From: Phyto melanocephala | Taxonomy: Eukaryota; Arthropoda; Insecta; Diptera; Rhinophoridae | Length of the DNA stretch: 64,000 nt | Assembly: GCA_941918925.1 (NCBI GenBank) | Contig: OW799234.1 | Coordinates: 60,802,968-60,866,967 of the forward strand | Direction of reading: 5' to 3' | Shown: piece by piece, positions 21,879 to 32,304 of the stretch | Layout of the letters: the number at the start of each line of letters is the position of its first letter | How positions within the stretch are numbered: the first letter of the stretch is position 1 | Program-made: the position numbers and the translations under genes | Notes under the pieces: generated by a model | Database searches by the model: none | The model's input: the letters and a program-made list of their open reading frames with translations, nothing else | Told to the model about the DNA's origin: nothing

Positions 21879-21940
21879 TCTAAATGGATGAACAACCCGC
21901 TCACCGTTCCCTCTGGATAAAACCAGCGAGACCGGAGTTT

Positions 21941-24625
21941 TGTTGCGGGTCACTTTACGATGCCGTGAAATGTTTGGATTTTTAATGACTCAGAACTGTA
22001 GGGTTCATGACGTCATAGATTTTGGTGGTTGTTTTTTGGTGTTCTTTTCTTTTATTAATAAAAATTTCCAGCATTTTTTTTTTTTATTTAAAATCTTCGT
22101 TTTTTTTGTTTATTTAGGTTTTTGTTTGCTGTTTTATTTTTGGTTTTTAATTATGTTGTGTTTCGACAGCTTAGTTTTTTTTTGTGGTTATTGGTCTTTT
22201 TGATTTTTGTATGTGTTGATACGGCTGAAAAGGGATAAGGGAAAATTATTAATTTTATTGTTGGAAATTGGTTAGGAACGATATTTTACATCATACTTAC
22301 GCTGATTTATCTTCTGGGTCGGTTGTAATTTTTTTAGCTGGTCTGAAAAGATAATTAAATGCAAAAATATGAGAACAAATGGATAAAATACTTACATGTG
22401 TCCAATGGCTGCTGCTTTGTGTATGATGAAGTATACTAGTGTTGTAAAGAGATATATATATAAACAGGGTTGTTAACACGAACATCGAAAAATTTAGCAG
22501 TGTTGTATTTTCATTCAATAAATGAGGATATGAATATTATAGTAAATATACTATAAAGAAATAATAACAAAAAAATTATGGGGAAACAATAATTGCTAAA
22601 TTTCATGATTACCTGTTATTGGCATTATTTAAGAGTTTCAAATTTTAGGAAAATAACGAGAAATGGCACACATTTTTTTTAATTTATAGATATGTATTTT
22701 AAGTGAATTTATGAAATGATAAGAAAGAATAGAAAGTTATAAATGGAAAACGTTATACCGGTTAATGTTTATAATTTTTTTTTAATAATAAATAATGTTA
22801 TTCGGGTCAAAGTATATAGGTTTTTTTTTATATGTAGCTTTTAGTAGTTGTAAACTGTAATTTTTAAATAATGAGGAAAAAAATAGAACCGCAACATTTT
22901 CCTATACAGAAGTTTATATAAGCTGGTGGCGATAGGTTTCATGTTATTTTATTTGTGTTACATCGATCGTTTGAATAAGTTAAAGTCAGAAAATTAAACA
23001 TAAAATTTTTAATTCAATACAATTTTTTTTTATGTGGAGAAGAATATTGAAATATTAGCAGAACGGTTGATATAAAAATTCTGGTGACTATAGAATTTAA
23101 ATAACTTAAGTTGAAAAGAAAACGTAAGTGAGAACTTTGTGAAGTAGTGCTTTAGTACTGGTTTTATGTTGAAAGCCTGTAAGAATAAAGGGTGAATATT
23201 TATGTATGTTTTTTTTGTGATAGCTGGCATTTCCTTTTGGAGGATATTTGGAGGCATATAACCGGATGCTTATGATTCCCTACACACATAGGAATTGCCA
23301 GGTAAACTGTTATTTGTAGTCGTTTAAACAAAGTGTATCTAGTCCCGATAAAACACAAGGAAAAGGAATAATTTTTACGTTTTCGTTTGAAAAGACTAGA
23401 ATGGAAAAAGAAAATCATTAGGTCGATCATGGAAGAGTTTAAAATTTAATTTTAAGTTTAAATATTAATTTTAAGAACATATTTTTTTTTTAAATTAAAG
23501 TGTGCAAGCGTGAAAAATTGTAAGAATACTGTGAGTGTGTAGTTAGTGAATGTGTTTTATTTAGTGTGTTTCAGTACAGTAATCCCTCAGAAATCCGGAA
23601 ATAGTGATTAGTAGAACAAATTTAAAATAGGTACATACATATCTATATATATATATATATATCGGGATTTCAAAAAAGAATAAGAAATAAAAATTTAAAT
23701 AAAGTCGTACTTTTCTTACTTAGAGCCTAGGCAAATATTTGTCGGTTAAAGCGCTTGTAAAGTGTCAGGAAATAACCTTAACTTATAGCTTCAGGGAGCT
23801 CCTTTAAGTGAAGTGAAAATAAGATTCGTGGTAAATTACAATTTTGTTATATAAATAAATAGCTTAAGCCCTAGTAGGAGAAGGAAAATAAAGGCGTATA
23901 TGAAAATAAAAAATAAAAAAAAGAAAAAACTAAAGGAGAAATACGTAATTTTGTTAAACGATATATATATATAGTTTTTTTTTGTGTTGTAACGGATGCA
24001 ACAGGAAGAGGAAACGAAAAGGAAATATTGCTTTTTTTTATTTTAGTATATATTGTTTATTATTTTATTAATTTTTTTTTTATATTTTTTGTCAGTATTG
24101 TATGTTATTGTTAATTAATTATATTTTTGGTTAAAGATTTTTTTTATTATATTATATAATTTATTGTGTAAGATTGTTAAGGTTATTGTAATTTTTATTG
24201 TTAATATTTACAAAAAAAAAGAAAAAATCCGTATTTAGTTTATATATAGTTAATTTATATTTTTGTTTATATAAATAAATAATGATGTAATCTTAATGTT
24301 ATAATGAATGTAATTATGTTGGCTTAATTTTATAAAGGTTTGGAAATGATGGGAAGGTAAGTGAAGGAGGAAGTTAGAAGGAATGTGGGTCGCTGGAAAA
24401 ATATTCTTGGATTACATCGCGACTAGGTTGGGAGGGCATTAAGGGACTAACACCTGTCTCTGAAGGTTGCTAAGGTGGTACAGTTTGAGTAGTTTCAGTT
24501 TTAGTTTTTTTTGTGTTGTTTTCATTAAATTTTATGAGCGGATTCGCTGCCGGCGAAAAGGGTTGGAACCATCCTGAGAGAACGAATTAGCCGAAAACTT
24601 CGCTGGGCAATACCGGTCCGTAACA
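21941..24625 (+). repeat. LTR 3 (3' LTR of array), 2685 bp
   Basis: Begins TGTTGCGGG and ends CCGTAACA, directly followed by the right ATGT target duplication (24626-24629). TATA box at 22915-22922. Agrees with LTR 2 at the sites where LTR 1 differs. Confidence 0.93.
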
Positions 24626-24712
24626 ATGTTAAGCATTTCATGTCTGTTGTGGACAGGGTGTAAAATTAGACATACTTTAACAATAAAATGCCATAATTGC
24701 TAAGTGGAGACC

Positions 24713-25079
24713 TAGCGTTAAAACAATATGACGCTTTGAATTGGCCTTGAATTTTTCAAACAACAAGGTATTAATTTGAATTAATAAAAAATTAACACTA
24801 AACTCTTACAGTGCTGTAAATATAATATATTAACATAATAAAGTTTATATATTTATATACACCTTAATTCATACACGTAAGTAATTTATAGAAATACCAA
24901 AAGAGGAGACAATATTTACATAAAACAATAATAACAATACTAATAATAATTTAAAAATAAAAGGGATCTTTTCATTACGCAACAAATGTATACATTTAAA
25001 AAGTTTGATAAAAGCATACATTTTTTAGTTATAGTAGACATCTATAATTTAAATAAAAAAACATATATATATAAACATA

Positions 25080-25087
<8 letters not shown>
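24713..25087. other. AT-rich non-coding stretch
   Basis: No gene. A GAATTGGCCTTGAAT piece near 24737 resembles the end of the P-type MITEs described elsewhere, but no partner end is visible. Confidence 0.4.
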
Positions 25088-25155
<68 letters not shown>

Positions 25156-25184
25156 TATATATATACATATGTTTTTTTATTTAA

Positions 25185-25221
<37 letters not shown>
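25088..25221. repeat. (TA)n microsatellite, two blocks
   Basis: Nearly pure TA runs at about 25088-25152 and 25189-25221, separated by a short T-rich piece. They create a spurious reading frame of Ile/Tyr repeats. Confidence 0.95.
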
Positions 25222-25227
<6 letters not shown>

Positions 25228-25489
25228 GATATGAGCAAAACTAAAATTTTGAATACAAATTTTGTTTATTATTTTATATTTTAAAATTTACAAACCCGCA
25301 TTAGCTGCACTTAACCAATGTTCATAAATTTAAAAGAGGTAAGTAAACTAGGTGAAAATCTTCATATATGATACTATTTGTATCTAAATATCGTGCCCGT
25401 TCGGTAACACAATTTACATCTTACTTATATGTTACATAGTAACATATATATATACAGTTTATTTAGTCAAGTTTTGAATTATCCAAAAC

Positions 25490-25745
25490 CAAGGCGAATT
25501 TATTTATCAGGTGGTGTTGAACACGCAGCTGATCTACTTTTTTATTTGCAAAAATAATGATTGCATTGTCAAATATTATTTATGTTTATATAGATTACTC
25601 CTTCCCGCGCAAAAAAAAAACACAAACAAAAAACTTGTAGTTTTTGACACATCGACAGTCGAAAGCAACAATAAAAAACCATGTTGTTTATTTAATGTTG
25701 TATTTGTTGTAGAATTACCACCACCTAATAAATAAATTCGCCTTG
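25490..25745. mobile_element. P-superfamily-like MITE, 256 bp, perfect 8-bp duplication
   Basis: Ends CAAGGCGAATTTATTTATCA then GGTGGTG, inverted at 25719-25745. Flanked by TCCAAAAC at 25482-25489 and 25746-25753. The form 'CA, 13-17 nt, AGGTGG' resembles the P-element terminal repeat (CATGATGAAATAA...AGGTGG). CAGCTG at 25528 and TTGTCAAA motifs are subterminal. No coding content. Confidence 0.85.
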
Positions 25746-25753
25746 TCCAAAAC

Positions 25754-26239
25754 ATAACATATTGAGTAGAAAAGTTTCAAACAATACGCTTATTTTAAAT
25801 TACTCGGAATCTGGCAACATCAATTTTGATCTTATTAATTTTAAAGAGAGCAACCACTAAAATAAGATTTGAACATTCGATGATAATACAGTGTATGGTA
25901 AAACTGTACGAGGCTAGGTACACAAAAATTTTTGAAATTATTTGGTTTTAAAAATGATGTTTAGACGGGCGAACATTTGGATGGGATAAAAAGCCTTTTT
26001 ACACTACTTCACATTTTAGACTCTCACATTTGCAACTCTTTCATCTTCCACAAATTAAGTTTTATGTGTTTGCGCGAATACAGTTTAAATAAATGGAATT
26101 TAAAACAGTAATTTGAATAATTATTGTCCTTGTAAAGCAAAAGCAATTATTATTACAATTAAATCAAATAATTGTTTTTTAAAATAATTTAAACCTAAAT
26201 ATACTTAAGTTGATAAGTCTTATATATTTTTATATTAAA
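25754..26239. other. Non-coding AT-rich stretch
   Basis: Nothing recognisable; no long frame, no structured repeat seen. Confidence 0.4.
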
Positions 26240-26465
26240 AAATGTTAAATCCAAGATGGCGTCTAAAACAAAATGGCGGAATTTTTTTTTCAACCACATC
26301 AATGTTGGTATAAAATGAAAGGGCTTGACTAGTAGAATACAGATAATTACGTAAAAATTCAAAATCGAGGATGTCATCGGAAATAATAAGGAAAAATGGT
26401 GTATAACATAAAATATATAGGTTAAGCTACGATGTGGGATTATACCTATGTACATGATAATTAAC
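26240..26465 (+). repeat. CCGAAT-end repeat fragment
   Basis: Contains AAGATGGCGTCTAAAACAAA, GAAAGGGCTTGACTAGTA and GGTTAAGCTACGATGTG, all shared with 51230-51450. Lacks the conserved terminal sequence, so it is truncated. Confidence 0.7.
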
Positions 26466-27640
26466 ATATATATAAAAATCAAAATTACATAACGAAGTTG
26501 CACTAGATTTTGAGTAGATTTTGCCAAAATCTAGTGGCGAAGTAAATTTCGTTTTAAATGGGAAATCTAGTAAAAATTTAATTATAATTTATAAGGTGAT
26601 TGCAATTGCAAAAATACTTTATGGCTTACATTTATAATATGGAGTTTGAGATTTTACAAGCAGGGTATATAAAACCCCTTACACCTCTTATAAATATTTA
26701 AATATACTGTTTTAAAAACGAAATCATGAAAAATGTTTAAAGACAATTGTGTAAACGGTGTAGAATTTAATCAAGATTTTAATTTACATCTACTAGATTT
26801 CGCTTAGGTGTAATGTACTATTAATTACACTCCAACATTGATATTCAAAAATATCAAATGTTTTTTCATATGTCGAAAATCTCGATTATAATAGTTATGT
26901 TTAACAAAAAAAAATATTATGGACAAATTTAACTTTTCTAGCACATTTGATGGAAGAATTTAGTGAATTTTAATATTGTTTTAGTTCTTTTTTTGTTATA
27001 TCTTAACATCCTTTTAAGAAGCACTGCACTTTATAGCATGTAGGGACGATTGTCTGCTAAGCAGAAACGATTTGACTGTTTGAAATGTCGAAGTCTTCTA
27101 ATATATCTTCTTTTTTAACGGTTGTTTCGTTTTCAATTTAAAACATATCACTCAACACTATGCTTTGTATTGGTTTTCTCCATATTTACATTATATTTTT
27201 CTGTTACCAATCCCATTATACTTTTTGAGACTGGATGTAATCCTGGCCTACATGCATTTTGATAAGTTAGTTTTTTTTTTTTGCAAAATTCCAAAAGATT
27301 TATAAATTAATTAACATAAATACGTCCTTTTTTTACTTCAATTTATCGTTTTGTACGATCTAAAACTATTAATTATTCTTTCAATCAAAAAATAACTATT
27401 AAAAACTTGAACGAAAAATAAATTTAAAAAAAATTAATAAAAGTAAATTCCATATAAAATAATATGTTTTGAACCAAAAACAAAAGTTAAGAAATACTTA
27501 AAATAACATATTTCTTATAAAAAAATATAAACTTAATAAAAATATATGCAAAAGTGGTAATAAAATAAGAAAGAATTACAACAACAGAAAAAAGAGTTTA
27601 GTAGTAAATTTCGTTCTCACTCACATATGGTAGGATATAT
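26466..27640. other. Non-coding AT-rich stretch
   Basis: No convincing coding sequence, RNA gene or transposon end found in this 1.2 kb; only homopolymer runs and degenerate AT repeats. Confidence 0.4.
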
Positions 27641-27654
27641 AATCATATACCCAA

Positions 27655-27840
27655 GTGCTCAATTTTCGTTCTGCGAAAAAATTAAATGAAAAGTTTGTGT
27701 ACTGGCAACAGGATAAGTACGAGATTGACGGCAAGAAACTAGAGCATCATCTGATGTTCCGTGAGGACACTTGCAGACAGCCAAATGAGCTTTTGGCTCA
27801 CATTCGTCTCCGGAACCACATTAACCTATGCATGAATTAA
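27655..27840 (+). pseudogene. Unidentified GC-richer segment with a 61-codon frame
   Basis: From 27700 the composition and codon pattern look coding (QQDKYEIDGKKLEHHLMFRE and a Leu/His/Arg-rich tail to NLCMN), unlike the flanks. It stops at 27838-27840. The start region (CTCAATTTTCGTTCTGCG at 27658-27675) resembles the foldback at 61345, so the piece may have been carried by a transposon or be part of a processed pseudogene. I do not recognise the protein. Confidence 0.3.
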
Positions 27841-27866
27841 TACATTGGTAATTAATACAAGCCTTG

Positions 27867-28100
27867 ATCTCTGGGCACATAGAACAAAGTTCCATTGCCC
27901 TTCAAATATTTCTTTTTGCACAAAGAGCACACACGCATTATTCACAAATAAAAATACTCTGTTTTATTTAATTTAATTTTATTTTTTTAATGTTTTATTA
28001 AATTTTTCACAATTCACAATTTTTTTTATCTGTTTTTTTTAAATTTTTAAGAGAGTTTGCACAATTTTTTACAATTTTAAAAATTTTTCAACTAATGGCG
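27867..28100. other. Non-coding T-rich stretch
   Basis: Low-complexity T/A runs; no feature supported. Confidence 0.4.
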
Positions 28101-28237
28101 CCCACAAATGTAAACAATAAAAAAGTAGAAGCACACATAAAAACACAAACAAAATTTGACATTTCAATAATAAAAAGAGTGCTCAGCTGATAAACAGCTG
28201 CTTTAATAACTTCACCTGATAATGAATTCGCCTTGAT
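28101..28237. mobile_element. P-type MITE right-end fragment
   Basis: Ends CACCTGATAATGAATTCGCC then TTG, inverted-repeat type of the 25490 element, with subterminal CAGCTG twice (28185 and 28195) and a TTTGACATTT motif at 28156. No matching left end or 8-bp duplication found, so it is partial. Confidence 0.6.
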
Positions 28238-28967
28238 CTTGTGTCAATAACAAACGACCTGCAATAGCAGTATATTTTAAACGTTTTAAAAAATACAAAA
28301 TTAAGAATATATAGTTTTACTTTAAAGTCATTAAAATATTAATAAAATTTAAATAACCAAAATAGTTTGACATATGTAAACAAATGTTAAAACACAAAAA
28401 GCTAGCGTTTTTTAATTTTGTGGTTGTTGTCGTGATGCATATACCTCGTAAATATACCTTGCTTTCATTAACTGTCCGTGTTCAGTAGTTCAAATAAAAT
28501 GGATTTTTTGTATATTTATTTAAGATGCTATAACAAAGATTTTTACAAAGGAAGACGCTAAATGCAATAAACAAAATATACATCTGGCAACACTTAAGCT
28601 AATTTTTATTTAAAAGTTGTCAGTATTGCTTTATGTAAACTTCACTCAACTTGTTTCATTTATTTTGCAAATTGCTCTGGAAGTGTTAAAAACGCTTTTT
28701 AAAGTGAAAAATAATCACAATTTGAAAATAATTTTATAAAATTTGAATAATTCAAACATTAAAATGATGGCTGCTTAAGTTAATGCAAATTTTGTGCGAA
28801 AATAAAGTGTGAAACTGAAAAAAAGGCATTTGCAAAAAAAATTAAATTCAATAATATTTAAAAGAGAAAGTGTTTCAGAGAGAGAAGAAAATAATATAAA
28901 ATAAATGTAAAAATATAAAGAAAAAAATATTTTAATGTGTAATATTCGTTTTTAATAATAAAATTTA
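28238..28967 (+). promoter_or_regulatory. Probable 5' flank and leader of the MGN-exon gene
   Basis: AT-rich sequence before the start codon at 28968. An in-frame TAA lies 9-7 nt before the ATG, which supports this ATG as the true start. No TATA box or initiator is convincing. Assigned only by position. Confidence 0.35.
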
Positions 28968-29300
28968 ATGGGCAATGCTAAATCAAGAAATAAAAATTCA
29001 ACTAAATTAGATAAAGAAATTTCTAGGAATTTAACGCAACCATCCAAAACGACAACATATAGAGACGAGGATAATATATACGTTTGTGGGACAACAATAA
29101 CAACGAAAACTACTAGTGGTAATGAGGGAGGTACATCATTAGTGCAGTTCAAAAAATCATCCACAAAAACAACCATAACAAATTCTAACAAAGCAGTAAA
29201 AGATCCCCTACAAAAATTACAACAGCACTATAATCACAATAAACAACAACAAAAAGCAGCTGATAATTCTGCAACAGAGCAGCAACTGCGTCTAAAACAG
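28968..29300 (+). CDS. First coding exon of an unidentified gene; putative N-myristoylated protein
   Basis: The 111 codons begin MGNAKSRNKNSTKLDKEI. Met-Gly-Asn with Ser at position 6 fits an N-myristoylation signal, followed by a basic cluster, as in membrane-anchored signalling proteins. The rest is Thr/Ser-rich, then Gln/Asn/His-rich (QKLQQHYNHNKQQQ), typical of fly regulatory proteins. The exon ends exactly after AAACAG at a strong donor GTACGT (29301), in phase 0. Downstream the frame runs into repeat DNA. No second exon is identifiable in the remaining 34.7 kb, so the first intron may be very long or extend past the window. I cannot name the gene. Confidence 0.6.
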
Positions 29301-29310
29301 GTACGTCACC

Positions 29311-32304
29311 TTTTTATACCCGCCACCAAAAAAATGGTGGGGGTATATTCATTTTGTCATTCCGTTTGTAACACATCGAAATATCCATTTTAGACCCCAT
29401 AAAGTATATATATTCTGAATCAGGGTTTGATTTTATGACGATCTAGCTATGTCCGTCCGTCTGTCCGTCTGTCCGTCTGTTGAAAGCACGATAGAGGTCG
29501 CACCGAAAAAGCTAGGGGGCTCAAATTTTGCCAGAATCTTTCTTATAGACAAGGTTTGTTTGGTATTGAAAATGGGCTAAATCGGAATATTAGGAAGAGA
29601 GTTATAGCTCGAAAAGCAAGAGTAGGTCGAAAAAACCGTGTCCTTCAAACATCGAATAAAATGGAATTGTGTCCAAACGCATTAACGTAGACTCATGAAA
29701 CTTCGAATATATATTTCCTGAGTAAAAACAATATTTTTCCCCGAAAATTATCTAAATCTATGCATTAGGAGAGGAGTTATCGATCAAAATGTACGAAAAT
29801 TTATACCGCACAGTGTATTTTTCGGTATATTTAAAAACAAAAACGTCATAAAAGCAACAAAATTGGATGTACGACTCTGAAATTTTGCAAACTTTGCTTA
29901 TTGGTGAGACGCTTTTTTGTAACGGAAAATCAATGTGCCACGCCCACTTTTACGCCCACCTCCCATATAACGTTTTACCCAAAATTCATATAATTTCTCA
30001 ATTTATGTAGATTTTGGAATAATAAAGGGCTATGTTGAAACATCTCAGTTGTACTCATTCGAAAATACAACTTTGACACGCCCACTATAACGCCCACTTT
30101 TCACGTTATCTACCGTTAATGAAATTTAAAAGCTCATAAAACCGCCAAAATTAGAGGTATGATGATCAAATTCGCTACGTATATCCTTTTAGGCAATGTC
30201 ATTACTGCGCCAGAAAATTAAGGCGCCACGCCCACTTTTACGCCCACCTCCCATATAACGTTTTACTTAAAATTCATATAATTCCTCTATTAATAAAGAT
30301 TTTGGAATAATAAAGGACTATATTGAAACACCTAAGTTGTACTCATTCGCAAAAATAACTTTGACACGCCTACTATAACGCCCACTTTTCACGTTATATA
30401 CCGTTAATGAAATTTAAAAGCTCATAAAACCGCCAAAATAAGAGGTATGATGATAAAATTTGCTACGTATATCCCCCTAGGAAATGTCATTACTGTGCTA
30501 GAAAATTGAGTTGCCACGCCCACTTTTACGCCCACCTCCCAAATAACGTTTTACTCAAAATTCCTCTAATTTCTCTATTAATAATGATTTTGGAATAATA
30601 AAGGGCTATATTGAAACACCTAAGTTGAACTCATTCGCCAAAACAACTTTGAGACGCCTACTATAACGCCCACTTTTCACGTAATCTACCGTTAATGAAA
30701 TTTAAAAGCTCATAAAACCGCCAAAATTAGAGGTATGATGATCAAATTCGCTACGTATATCCTTTTAGGCAATGTCATTACTGCGCCAGAAAATTAAGGC
30801 GCCACGCCCACTTTTACGCCCACCTCCCATATAACGTTTTACTTAAAATTCATATAATTCCTCTATTAATAAAGATTTTGGAATAATAAAGGACTATATT
30901 GAAACACCTAAGTTGTACTCATTCGCAAAAATAACTTTGACACGCCTACTATAACGCCCACTTTTCACGTTATATACCGTTAATGAAATTTAAAAGCTCA
31001 TAAAACCGCCAAAATAAGAGGTATGATGATAAAATTTGCTACGTATATCCCCCTAGGAAATGTCATTACTGTGCTAGAAAATTGAGTTGCCACGCCCACT
31101 TTTACGCCCACCTCCCAAATAACGTTTTACTCAAAATTCCTCTAATTTCTCTATTAATAATGATTTTGGAATAATAAAGGGCTATATTGAAACACCTAAG
31201 TTGTACTCATTCACAAAAATAACTTTGACACGCCTACTATAACGCCCAGTTTTCACGTTATAAACCGTTAATGAAATTTCAAAGCTCATAAAACCGCCAA
31301 CATTAAAGGTATGATGATCAAATTTGCTACGTTAATCCTTCTAATCAATGTTATTGTTGTGCCAAATAGTTTAGGTGACACGGCCACTTTAACGCCTACC
31401 TTCCATACAACGGCTTACCTTAAATTCATGTAATTTCTCTATTGACAAAGTTTTTGGGAAAATAAAGGGCTATATTGAAATATTTAAGTTGTATTTATTA
31501 GTAGAAACTTTATTGACACAGCTACTTTAACACACTTTCATTGAATTTCATTTCATTTAAGGACCGATGTTGTATTTAAATAAAACACAAATTATTTAGG
31601 ATATTATTATTTCTTTTTATAATGATAATATTTGTATGGTTCAATTATGTATTTAACAAAATATCGGCCAAATGGCCCCCCCCCATCCTTGGCGCCACTC
31701 CTCTATCTGATGGTCCAAATTTTCAATGACAATGTTGATGCTCAATTATTGGGCATGATGATAAGTCGAGGATGACTGCTCTTTTGCCACACTATCGCAA
31801 AAAACAGCAATAGTTCCCATTCAACGAACTAAGAAGGCATTCACAGATTTTCTAACATTTTATACAGACCTGTTTTGCAGAAATTTAAATATTTTTTACA
31901 ATTCTCCCGATTGTGGACGAATTTGAACGATTATGTTGATCAAAAGAATTACGAAGTGCACAAAATGCATTTTGATTTGAACGCCCATTTTTATAAAAAA
32001 CCTGAATAACTTTAAAGCGTTGCTCATTTGCGTATCTTTCCACGGATCAAAATGAGTAAGTTTGAGATTGATAAATGTCAAGTGAAATGCAGAAAACAAA
32101 CTTAAAGACTAGGTGTAGTTCACCTTCAACATGGGCCCTTAAAATTTAACCACCCTCTACAAAGAAAGTGATACATATTTTATTATAAAGAGATTATTCC
32201 ATAATGATTAACAAAATAATAAATAATGTGCTTTAAATGTACACAAAATTGGTGGTGGGTATAAAAGATTCGGCACAGCCGAATATAGTGCTCTTACTTG
32301 TTTG
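29311..32304 (+). mobile_element. CCGAAT-end repeat, long copy carrying a 288-bp satellite
   Basis: Starts TATACCCGCCACCAAAAAAA with the 'GTCATTCCGTTTGTAA' block and GTCCGTCTGTCC repeats (29451-29480). Ends ATTCGGCACAGCCGAATATA then GTGCTCTTACTTG. The same termini recur at 42200 (inverted), 47632-48149, 50645-51517 and 54290. No transposase seen. It begins about 10 nt after the splice donor of the preceding exon. Confidence 0.75.
29937..31400 (+). repeat. 288-bp satellite array, six monomers, 576-bp higher-order period
   Basis: Monomers start near 29937, 30225, 30513, 30801, 31089 and 31376, at GCCACGCCCACTTTTACGCC. Monomers 2 and 4 are nearly identical, as are 3 and 5, so the last duplication unit was a 576-bp dimer. 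The sixth is diverged. Each contains an internal, shorter CGCCCACTTTTCACGT motif. Confidence 0.9.

Larger units (their letters stand above)
3265..24625 (+). mobile_element. Tandem Ty3/Gypsy (Osvaldo/Ulysses-like) array: LTR-int-LTR-int-LTR
   Basis: Three long LTRs (3265-5948, 12602-15286, 21941-24625) enclose two internal regions of about 6.65 kb. One element unit (3265-15286) is 12.0 kb. The array is flanked once by the 4-bp duplication ATGT (3261-3264 and 24626-24629), and LTRs start TG and end CA. The middle LTR is shared and has no duplication of its own. Copies are almost identical: I saw one T/C difference (4246 versus the other LTRs) and homopolymer-length changes. Both copies have full gag and pol and no env. 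Long LTRs, a Lys-type primer-binding site and gag plus pol without env recall the Ulysses/Osvaldo lineage; that assignment is inferred. Confidence 0.92.
2657..24660. mobile_element. Non-autonomous TIR element (~640 bp) interrupted by the Gypsy array
   Basis: Left end 2657-2680 (CACCCCGTCCACAACAGACA, then TGAA) is the inverted complement of 24637-24660 with one mismatch in 24. Removing the array 3265-24625 and one ATGT copy leaves about 640 bp. Subterminal GTTAA-rich motifs (around 2690-2765 and 3130-3264) support a transposon end. No transposase seen and no convincing target duplication. Confidence 0.55.
2245..24712. mobile_element. Possible outer inverted-repeat element split by the LTR array
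   Basis: GGTCTCCACATAGCAAT at 2245-2261 is matched by ATTGCTAAGTGGAGACC at 24696-24712, one mismatch in 17. Without the retrotransposon array the element would be about 1.1 kb. No coding sequence remains and no target duplication was found, so the boundaries are uncertain. Confidence 0.4.

Noticed and set aside
24986..25228. 80-codon frame
   Set aside because: Translation of a TA microsatellite.
26195..26527. 110-codon minus-strand frame
   Set aside because: Lies in the dispersed CCGAAT-end repeat and is not open in other copies.
29937..31400. CRISPR-like array
   Set aside because: Repeats are 288-bp contiguous monomers without unique spacers, in eukaryotic DNA: a satellite.
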